From Methylophaga sulfidovorans (GTDB lineage: Bacteria > Pseudomonadota > Gammaproteobacteria > Nitrosococcales > Methylophagaceae), in the NCBI RefSeq assembly GCF_900114205.1, contig NZ_FOSH01000011.1, forward strand, positions 37,383 to 101,382: a DNA stretch of 64,000 bases, written 5' to 3'. This document shows, piece by piece, positions 57,544-64,000 of this stretch (position 1 is the first letter of the stretch; the number at the start of each line of letters is the position of its first letter). A program made the position numbers and the translations under genes. The notes under the pieces were generated by a model. That model saw only the letters and a list, made by a program, of their open reading frames with translations, was not told where the DNA came from and ran no database searches.

Positions 57544-58665
57544 ATGAGTAGTGTTAAGAATATTTTTAACCTTGGTATTAAAGAACTGCGAACTCTGCTA
57601 CAAGATCCATTGATGGTGGTTGTGATTTTAGTCACCTTTACCGTGATGGTATATTCGGCAGGCAAAAGTGTGTCGACTGAGCTTCAGAATACGCCAATAG
57701 CTGTTGTGGATGAAGATCAGTCAGCGATTTCCATCAATATTGCAGAAGCCTTTTATGAGCCACATTTTAAACCGGCCGAGCAGATATCGCTTCAGGATGT
57801 GAATAAATCACTTGATACCGGTTTATATACCTTCGTATTGGATATTCCTCATGATTTTCAAAAAGACTTATTAGCTGGCCGTAAGCCTGAAATTCAGCTG
57901 GCGATTGATGCAACAATGATGAGTCAGGCGTTTATTGGTGCCGGTTATATCAGTGAAATCATCAATAGAGAAGTGCAGCACTTATTAGAAACACATAATG
58001 CAACATCCAGCCAACCTGTAAAACAGATTGTACGTATGCGGTTTAATCCAAACCTCAATAGTGCCTGGTTCAGTGGGGTGATGGAATTAATCAATATGAT
58101 TACATTGTTATCTGTGATTTTGACTGGTGCCGCATTGATACGCGAACGTGAACACGGTACCTTAGAACATTTACTGGTGATGCCCATCACACCCTTTCAA
58201 ATTATGATGGCAAAAATCTGGTCGATGGGACTGGTTGTATTAATTACCAGTACTTTTTCACTTTATGTCGTTATTCAGGGCTGGCTGAATATGACCATTG
58301 CCGGTTCTATTATACTGTTTCAGTTGGGCACAGCTTGTTTCTTATTTTCCACTACATCGTTAGGCATTTTATTAGGCACACTAGCCCGAAGTATGCCGCA
58401 GTTGGGTTTGTTATTACTGTTATTAATATTGCCGTTACAGATGTTGTCCGGTGGGATGACTCCCTTTGATAGCATGCCAAAGATTGTGCAAAACATTATG
58501 CAATTTGCACCCACCTCACACTTTGTCAGTACCAGTCAGGCAGTTTTATACCGTGGGGCTGATTTCGCTATTATTTGGCCTGACTTATTAGCTAATTTGG
58601 CGATTGGAAGCGTGTTTTTCTTGATAGCTCTGGCATTATTCAGAAAAAGTCTGGCAACAGTCTGA
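57544..58665 (+). CDS. yhhJ: ABC-2 type permease (YhhJ family)
   Basis: 373 aa, six membrane segments, a large periplasmic loop after the first. IREREHGTLEHLLVMPITPFQIMMAK (cited in part) is the ABC-2 signature helix, and LSGGMTPFDSMPKIVQ the last loop. Last gene of the HlyD-RbbA-YhhJ transporter, 1 bp after rbbA. The order is that of E. coli yhiI-rbbA-yhhJ. Confidence 0.93.
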   Translation: MSSVKNIFNLGIKELRTLLQDPLMVVVILVTFTVMVYSAGKSVSTELQNTPIAVVDEDQSAISINIAEAFYEPHFKPAEQISLQDVNKSLDTGLYTFVLDIPHDFQKDLLAGRKPEIQLAIDATMMSQAFIGAGYISEIINREVQHLLETHNATSSQPVKQIVRMRFNPNLNSAWFSGVMELINMITLLSVILTGAALIREREHGTLEHLLVMPITPFQIMMAKIWSMGLVVLITSTFSLYVVIQGWLNMTIAGSIILFQLGTACFLFSTTSLGILLGTLARSMPQLGLLLLLLILPLQMLSGGMTPFDSMPKIVQNIMQFAPTSHFVSTSQAVLYRGADFAIIWPDLLANLAIGSVFFLIALALFRKSLATV

Positions 58666-58840
58666 GGCCTCATTTTTGCACAAGTAATAAAGCGTGCTTC
58701 ATTATGCCGAGCAATCGCTCCATAAAACTACGCCATAAAATGATAGGGTTATAGCATTGATGTGAGTTTCTGAATGCTTGCAATTCGTAGAACAGCTGAC
58801 CAGTATTCAGAAATAATCAGAATTAAGTAGGGAGAAGACC

Positions 58841-59608
58841 ATGAGTTTAGAGGAGAAAATCTGTCAAAGCTGCAACAAAGACAATCGTTTGGATTTCGAC
58901 TTTACTATGGCTTTTCAACCTATCGTAAATTGTAGCAACAACACTATTTATGGTTATGAAGCCTTGGTGCGAGGCATCAATAATGAATCTGCATATTCAG
59001 TCATATCAAAATTGAATGATAAAAATCGTTATTTATTTGATCAGCTCTGTCGTGTTAAAGCTATTTCACTTGCCGCCAAGTTGAATATTACTTCCATGTT
59101 GAGCATTAACTTTTTGCCCAATGCCATCTATACACCTGAGCGTTGTATTCGTACTACCTTTGAAGCGGCTCAACAGTATGATTTTCCTTCAGAGCGAATT
59201 ATGTTTGAGTTTACTGAAGTGGAAAAAATGGATGATACAGAGCATGTTAAACGTATCGTCGATTACTACCAGTCGCTTGGTTTTAAAACTGCAGTAGATG
59301 ATTTTGGGGCAGGCTATTCAGGCCTGAATCTGCTTGCTGACTTTCAGACAGATATTATTAAATTGGATATGGCGCTTATCAGAAATATTGACTCAAATAA
59401 GGTACATCAATCTATTGTGAGAAATTGCTTAACGATGTTTAATGAGTTAAATATCACTGCATTGGCAGAAGGCATTGAAACCTATGAGGAATATCTCTGG
59501 TTACGGGATGCAGGAATTGATCTTATGCAAGGTTATTATTTTGCCAAACCGGGATTTGAAAGCTTGCCTGATATAGAGCATCAAGGTTACAAGCAAGCTA
59601 TTCAGTAA
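58841..59608 (+). CDS. EAL-domain c-di-GMP phosphodiesterase
   Basis: 255 aa single EAL domain after a short N-terminal CxxC (CQSCNKDN). Catalytic residues are all present: GYEALVRG, SINFLPN, FEFTEVE, VDDFGAGYSGLNLL, IIKLDM, LAEGIET and MQGYYFAKP. Cytosolic, without sensor domain. Probably an active enzyme degrading c-di-GMP. AGGGAGAAG precedes the ATG. Confidence 0.93.
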   Translation: MSLEEKICQSCNKDNRLDFDFTMAFQPIVNCSNNTIYGYEALVRGINNESAYSVISKLNDKNRYLFDQLCRVKAISLAAKLNITSMLSINFLPNAIYTPERCIRTTFEAAQQYDFPSERIMFEFTEVEKMDDTEHVKRIVDYYQSLGFKTAVDDFGAGYSGLNLLADFQTDIIKLDMALIRNIDSNKVHQSIVRNCLTMFNELNITALAEGIETYEEYLWLRDAGIDLMQGYYFAKPGFESLPDIEHQGYKQAIQ

Positions 59609-59739
59609 TATCAGTTTTCAGATAAGGTTAATGTTATTACATACTGTCTGGCCAGGTCGTTAATAAGCGTTCTTTCCGCAAAGCTTCGTATAATAATCAG
59701 AACAGATACATTCATTACAATTAAGAGAGTCCCATTCCG

Positions 59740-60213
59740 ATGATTAACTGGCTAGCCAATCTTGGTGATGTTACCCATGCTGTGCAATTGGCTTTGACGC
59801 CAGCATTTCTACTTACCGGTATGGCCGGTATTCTTAATGTGATGGCTAACCGGCTTGCTAGGATTATCGATCGAGCACGTGTATTGACTGATCAAATGGC
59901 ATCAGCCGTTGAGTTGCCTGATGCATGGCGAGAAGAGATATCTGTGTTGGGACTTCGACGTCGAGCAGCAAGTAATGCGATTACCATGTGTGTCTTGTCT
60001 GCTTTGTTGATCTGTTCTGTTGTCTCGGTAATGTTTTTAGAGGCCTTGCTTGATTTTAACTTACGCTGGTTGATTGGAATGTTGTTTATGGGCTCGACGA
60101 TGGCAATTGTCATTGGCCTTGCTTTTTTCTTGCGTGAAGTCCATTTAGCAACGCGGAATAGTTATAAGATGATTCCATCGCTGCGAAAAAAAAGCATTAA
60201 TGGTGATAATTAA
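59740..60213 (+). CDS. DUF2721 membrane protein
   Basis: 157 aa. Three membrane segments (near residues 12-35, 80-102, 108-130). Family pattern: LTPAFLLTGMAGILNVMANR then LARIIDRARVL and RRAASNAITMCVLSALLIC. Function unknown. Confidence 0.82.
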   Translation: MINWLANLGDVTHAVQLALTPAFLLTGMAGILNVMANRLARIIDRARVLTDQMASAVELPDAWREEISVLGLRRRAASNAITMCVLSALLICSVVSVMFLEALLDFNLRWLIGMLFMGSTMAIVIGLAFFLREVHLATRNSYKMIPSLRKKSINGDN

Positions 60214-60294
60214 TAAATCACGGATGATATTGACTAAAAATAAAATCGCTGTTGCTGCTATTCAGTGCGAATACCGATAGTTCATTGACGAGAA

Positions 60295-61338
60295 ATGGTA
60301 ACGATGGAATCAGACGCTTTTGGCTTAACAGATACGCTAAACATATTATCGACTCAGTTACTTCAGTTATGGGAAGCAACTATCAAGGTTATGCCATCTT
60401 TTGTTCTTGGCCTGCTGGTTTTTCTTATCTTCTTTTTTCTGGCAAAGCCATTCTCTGCTTTACTCGTTCACCCCATTGCCTATATCAGTGATAGTAAATT
60501 GGTGCAGAATGTTATCCGGCGGATTATCAGCCTGTTTATTATCTTGCTTGGTTTATATATTTTTCTGAGTATTGTTGGCTTAACGCAAGCTGCACTTGCG
60601 ATTGTCAGTGGTACCGGCTTGTTAGGTATTATTATTGGGTTTGCATTTAAGGACATCGCTGAAAACTTTATTTCGAGTTTGCTATTGAGTGTACAGCGCC
60701 CGTTTTTAATCGGTGATGTGATTGAAGTGCAAGGCTTGAAAGGTGTGGTAAATAAAGTGACTGCCCGTGGCACAACCTTAGTTGATTTTGATGGTAATCA
60801 TATTCAAATTCCCAATGCCACTATTTATAAAAATGTGATTAAAAACTTTTCGGCGAATCCCTGGGTAAGGGGCAGTTTTGTAGTGGGCATTGGCTATGAT
60901 GCCAGTATTCAAAAATCACGGCAGACCATTTTGGCCGTGTTGAACGAACAAAATGAAGTATTAAAAGATCCTGAACCACAGGTGCTTATTGACTCATTAG
61001 GTTCATCCACCATTAATATAGTGATTAATTTTTGGGTTGATGGTCACCAATATGCGTTAAACAAGGTGGCTTCGGTTTTGATGCATAAAACTGTCCGGCA
61101 CCTTGAAGCGGCTGGCATTAATATGCCTGACGACGCTCGTGAAGTTATTTTTCCTCAAGGCATTCCGGTCGTGCAAATGAACAACCAAGAGGCAGTAATG
61201 GCAGAGGCGGTCGATAAGCCTCCCGTAAAAAATGACAGTGCTGAGGTGAGTGCACAGCAACTCGCCAGTGATACACAAGATATTATTGAACAAGCAAAAA
61301 ATGCACGTGATCCAGAGGAAGGAAAAAATATTATTTAA
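60295..61338 (+). CDS. Small-conductance mechanosensitive channel (MscS family)
   Basis: 347 aa. Three membrane segments, with the pore-lining helix GTGLLGIIIGFAFKDIAENF and adjacent SSLLLSVQRPFLIGDVIEV beta domain, then an alpha-beta C-terminal domain and a 60-residue acidic tail. It opens under membrane tension to release solutes during osmotic downshift. Probable start ATG 60295; 60304 also possible. Confidence 0.93.
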   Translation: MVTMESDAFGLTDTLNILSTQLLQLWEATIKVMPSFVLGLLVFLIFFFLAKPFSALLVHPIAYISDSKLVQNVIRRIISLFIILLGLYIFLSIVGLTQAALAIVSGTGLLGIIIGFAFKDIAENFISSLLLSVQRPFLIGDVIEVQGLKGVVNKVTARGTTLVDFDGNHIQIPNATIYKNVIKNFSANPWVRGSFVVGIGYDASIQKSRQTILAVLNEQNEVLKDPEPQVLIDSLGSSTINIVINFWVDGHQYALNKVASVLMHKTVRHLEAAGINMPDDAREVIFPQGIPVVQMNNQEAVMAEAVDKPPVKNDSAEVSAQQLASDTQDIIEQAKNARDPEEGKNII

Positions 61339-61407
61339 GCAAACTCAGCACACAGAGCTTGATGTTGGCGTTTAGAATCAAATAAGCAATATAAACAGGA
61401 GCCCACT

Positions 61408-62211
61408 ATGGGGCAGGCAACACCATCAAAGCTAAGTTTCTGGCAAAAATTACATAATAAAATAGACCATCTTTATAATGGTTCAAGCCCAAGTTCCAGA
61501 CGCTTTCGCTGGGGATTATTAGCGTTTGATGCGATTACGATTGTCTATTTTATATTGGGTTCTTTTTTTCACCACATAGATGATTTCCATGTCCTGGAAG
61601 AGACGATTGGGATTATCTATTTGCTGGAGTTAGTGGCCAGATTGTTTATCAGTAAATCAAAACTTCAGGAACTGATTCATCCTGTTGGGTTGGCTGATAT
61701 TATCGTCATTATTTCTTTACTTGCACCATCTCTGGCAGAAAATTTCAGTTTCCTTAGAGTGATTCGTACCTTACGTTTATTACGCTCTTACCATATGCTC
61801 AGAAATCTGCGTAAGCAGTCACGTTTCGTAAGAATGCATGAAGATGTCATATTCAGCGTGGTGAATTTGTTTGTGTTTATTTTTGTGATCACCGCTGTGG
61901 TTTATGTCAGCCAGGTGCATATTAATGATCATATCAATGACTATCTGGATGCGCTGTATTTCACCATTGCCACCTTAACGACTACCGGCTTTGGTGATAT
62001 TACCCTGGTGGGACATGACGGCCATATTCTGGCAGTGCTGATAATGATTTTTGGCATCTCTTTATTTTTACGTTTGATCCAGACTATTTTTCGTCCGGGT
62101 AAAATTCGTTATGAATGTCCGACATGTGGCTTAAATCGACATGATCATGATGCCGTACATTGTAAACATTGCGGTGAAGTGCTTCATATCACCACGGAAG
62201 GCGAGTATTAA
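61408..62211 (+). CDS. Voltage-gated-type K+ channel with C-terminal zinc ribbon
   Basis: 267 aa. Six membrane segments with an Arg-rich S4 (RVIRTLRLLRSYHMLRNLR) and pore loop TIATLTTTGFGDITLVG, a K+ selectivity filter variant. The last 40 residues form a zinc ribbon: two CxxC pairs, CPTCGLNRHDHD and CKHCGEV. This cytosolic tail on a bacterial Kv-type channel is uncommon. It may sense metals or bind a partner. Start ATG after AGGAGCCCACT. Confidence 0.9.
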   Translation: MGQATPSKLSFWQKLHNKIDHLYNGSSPSSRRFRWGLLAFDAITIVYFILGSFFHHIDDFHVLEETIGIIYLLELVARLFISKSKLQELIHPVGLADIIVIISLLAPSLAENFSFLRVIRTLRLLRSYHMLRNLRKQSRFVRMHEDVIFSVVNLFVFIFVITAVVYVSQVHINDHINDYLDALYFTIATLTTTGFGDITLVGHDGHILAVLIMIFGISLFLRLIQTIFRPGKIRYECPTCGLNRHDHDAVHCKHCGEVLHITTEGEY

Positions 62212-62251
62212 CTCAGCTTGCGAGATTTATAAGGAAATATTTAGCTGAAGA

Positions 62252-63493
62252 TTAGGCCATTTCCACTCGATTACGCCCATTGGCTTTAGCCTGGTATAAG
62301 GCATTATCCGCACGGTTAAAAAAGTCCGTAGTGGTATCGCCTTGCTGATAAGAAGTTATGCCAATACTCACGGTGAAATGCGGTAATGATGTGTCTTGAT
62401 GCGTGTCTATTTTGGTTTGTAAAAGCTTAGCAATCTCAAGAGCTTGCTCTTGTTCGGTTTGTTTTATAAGCACAGCAAATTCTTCTCCACCAATACGGAA
62501 GATAGTATCGGTTTCCCGTAGTCGGTTTTTGAGGAGTTTAACAAGCTTTATGAGTACAGCATCACCGATATCATGACCGTATTGATCATTAACCTTTTTA
62601 AAGTGATCGGCATCGATGAGAAGTAGGCTTAACTTGGCGCCGCGAGATGCCAAGTTTAATTGCATTTTTAACTGTTCATCCCATTTATGACGATTATAGG
62701 CGCCTGTCAGCTTATCCATCGTTGCCAGCTCAATCAGTTGTTTCTCAATTTCGTCGCGGCTGATTATTTCATGGCTAAATTGTTTTAATAACAATTTTAA
62801 CTCATGCTCAAACTGAGAAAGCTCATCACGTTCATCGTCTATATTGCTCTCAACTTCAAAATCGATGACCTCTCTATGTTCAATAGCATCTCTAAATAGA
62901 TGTATGGTGTCACGTGTTTGGGTAATTCGTTGACGAAAATACTGAATGGTATATTGCGTTAGATACAAGCCAATAATGAAGGCACACAGGCCTAGAATAC
63001 TGGTCATAATCATGAAGTTTGATTCATGCTTTTCCGTATAAATAGCGGTGCTGATGGTTAATGCATTCAGTTTAGTAAGTAATTTTCCAAGCTCATCATC
63101 AAGGTGTTGATCTTGTTCTTGTTTAAATCGAATACGTCCTTGCTCAAGCCCATTTTCGATAATGGTTGATGCTTTATACATTTGCTCTGAAAGATGCTGA
63201 TTATAACTATTGAGCTGTTGATGGATGTCGGCAGGATTAATGTCGTTATTAGACGGTCTGTGATTGGTTTGGCGGAACAATTCAATCAGAATATGCTGTC
63301 GGAGCTGGAGCAGTTCAATCTCAGAAATGACCTGTGTTAATGGCGTATCTACTTCGGCCAGTTCAATCATTTCCGAACGAATTTGCTGCAGTCCTACCAT
63401 CGAATAGATGATCATAATGATTAAAAATGACAATAAGATGATTGATAGTCCACCGATCCTTCTGCTGATTGATGAGTTTACCCAACGTAACAT
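62252..63493 (-). CDS. Membrane-bound diguanylate cyclase with periplasmic sensor
   Basis: 413 aa. Membrane segments at about residues 17-38 and 160-180 flank a periplasmic helical domain; a HAMP-like/coiled region leads to the GGDEF domain (about 250-410). Active site FRIGGEEFAVLIKQTE; the inhibitory RxxD is present as RETD. Likely makes c-di-GMP in response to an external signal. Monocistronic. Confidence 0.94.
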   Translation of the reverse strand: MLRWVNSSISRRIGGLSIILLSFLIIMIIYSMVGLQQIRSEMIELAEVDTPLTQVISEIELLQLRQHILIELFRQTNHRPSNNDINPADIHQQLNSYNQHLSEQMYKASTIIENGLEQGRIRFKQEQDQHLDDELGKLLTKLNALTISTAIYTEKHESNFMIMTSILGLCAFIIGLYLTQYTIQYFRQRITQTRDTIHLFRDAIEHREVIDFEVESNIDDERDELSQFEHELKLLLKQFSHEIISRDEIEKQLIELATMDKLTGAYNRHKWDEQLKMQLNLASRGAKLSLLLIDADHFKKVNDQYGHDIGDAVLIKLVKLLKNRLRETDTIFRIGGEEFAVLIKQTEQEQALEIAKLLQTKIDTHQDTSLPHFTVSIGITSYQQGDTTTDFFNRADNALYQAKANGRNRVEMA

Positions 63494-63645
63494 TAAATTT
63501 TGCTCCTGAATTCAAGTGCACAGTGTAGCAATATGCTGTTGATTACAGCAGCGTTTTCAATCCTTATTTCAATTTATGTTAATGACATGATTTAATAATC
63601 CTGCTCCAGGATGAGAGCAACTGAAAAATAATTAAGGAAGATAAA

Positions 63646-63658
63646 ATGAAAAATATAA
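63646..63658 (+). pseudogene. Start of a gene interrupted by the IS element
   Basis: AAGGAAG at 63634-63640 lies 5 nt before ATG (63646), followed by codons M-K-N-I, a typical start of an exported or regulatory gene. The next bases are the terminal repeat of the IS, which brings a stop within six codons. The rest of the gene should lie beyond the element, outside the window. Confidence 0.5.
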
Positions 63659-63670
63659 GGGGCTGATCCA

Positions 63671-63694
63671 GATAATACTTAAAAAGGTATTATC
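63671..63694. repeat. Inverted repeat at the IS left end
   Basis: GATAATAC (63671-63678) and GTATTATC (63687-63694) separated by 8 nt, a perfect palindrome between the terminal repeat and the transposase start. Possibly a hairpin limiting read-through translation, or a transposase site. Confidence 0.55.
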
Positions 63695-63699
63695 TGAGC

Positions 63700-64000
63700 A
63701 TGAGAAAAAGCCGATTGAGCTGGTACAAGCAACAGCGATTAATTGAGTTATTTGTAGGGGGAGTAACAGCCCGCACCGCAGCATCTTTAGTTGGTGTGAA
63801 TGTGAAAACAGCCATTGGCTATTTTCAACGTTTAAGGACGTTGATTTATGAGCATAGTGAACACCTTGAATTATTAGAAGGTGAGATCGAAGCTGATGAA
63901 AGTTATTTCGGTGGCAGTCGCAAAGGTAAGCGAGGCCGAGGGGCTGGAGGTAAAGTACCGGTGTTTGGCCTGCTAAAGCGCAATGGCATGGTATTTACGG
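63700..64000 (+). CDS. IS1595-family transposase, 3'-truncated by window
   Basis: First 100 residues of a DDE transposase. The start MRKSRLSWYKQQRLIELF, an HTH-like TARTAASLVGVNVKTA, and the catalytic block GEIEADESYFGGSRKGKRG with the first Asp are characteristic of the ISXO2-like domain. ATG at 63700. The frame is open to the window end. Confidence 0.92.
   Translation, partial: MRKSRLSWYKQQRLIELFVGGVTARTAASLVGVNVKTAIGYFQRLRTLIYEHSEHLELLEGEIEADESYFGGSRKGKRGRGAGGKVPVFGLLKRNGMVFT

Larger units (their letters stand above)
63659..64000 (+). mobile_element. IS1595-family element (IS1016/ISXO2-like), left end, truncated by window
   Basis: The left end reads GGGGCTGATCCAGATAA from 63659, matching the terminal repeats of the IS1016 group. 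The transposase follows 41 bp later. The right end and the target duplication (8 bp in this family) are not in view. Confidence 0.8.

Overview
This window comes from a Gammaproteobacterium with fairly AT-rich DNA. Gene content and neighbourhoods point that way: rluE-nudJ-mnmA-hflD near purB, purM-purN, hda next to a PerM-type protein, homodimeric PDH (aceE-aceF-lpd), Dam, AcnB and RecJ. HvfA/HvfX-type proteins, RNase J and OadGAB suggest a marine or methylotrophic lineage (Methylophaga/Piscirickettsiaceae-like), but that is inference. No rRNA, tRNA, CRISPR array or prophage was seen. The only mobile element is an IS1595-type element cut by the right edge.

Layout. 1-1.5 kb: end of a fused OppD-OppF ATPase and a DUF1244 gene. 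1.5-5.1 kb: the most distinctive locus. An ECF sigma factor and a small zinc-type anti-sigma factor are divergent from an apparent operon encoding an exported Cys/Lys-repeat peptide (HvfA-like), a DoxX membrane protein (HvfX-like), and the periplasmic methionine sulfoxide reductase MsrP with its haem partner MsrQ. 5.3-11 kb: pyruvate dehydrogenase operon. 11-14.3 kb: dam, argG, diguanylate cyclase. 14.3-17.6 kb (minus strand): purB operon with a DUF7931-like protein, a secretin-N-domain protein and a nitroreductase. 17.7-21 kb: acnB and fetB. 21-23.8 kb: hflD-mnmA-nudJ-rluE. 24.2-26.1 kb: slyD, a hexose-6-phosphate mutarotase, a PGPGW protein. 26.1-29.1 kb: purM-purN-DUF3108-nudF. 29.2-38.3 kb: a long plus-strand run (DUF2066, CDP-alcohol phosphatidyltransferase, perM, hda, RpfE-like, recJ, D-hydroxyacid dehydrogenase, dinG). 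38.5-41.4 kb: small genes, including a frameshifted methyltransferase. 41.4-44.7 kb: oadGAB. 44.9-48.4 kb: RNase J, PilZ, a basic small protein, a GGCT-fold protein, patatin. 48.4-51.3 kb: LysR regulator divergent from doxX-azoR-pirin. 51.4-58.7 kb: envelope modification (EptA, PAP2) and an HlyD-RbbA-YhhJ exporter. 58.8-63.5 kb: EAL phosphodiesterase, DUF2721, MscS channel, a voltage-gated-type ion channel with a zinc-ribbon tail, diguanylate cyclase. The IS then follows, apparently inserted just after the start codon of another gene.

The best candidate for an under-described system is the 1.5-5.1 kb locus. A peptide with six KCG/SCG cysteines sits with MsrPQ under an ECF/zinc-anti-sigma pair, and no MNIO (DUF692) maturase is encoded nearby. 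It resembles both the HvfA/bufferin copper-binding peptide systems and the SigF-MrpX-YedY hypochlorite-scavenging systems, and may combine the two. Other points of note: a 155-nt same-strand overlap between rluE and nudJ, an internally duplicated small exported protein, an RNase J shorter than usual, and a textbook T-N11-A operator at the LysR promoter.
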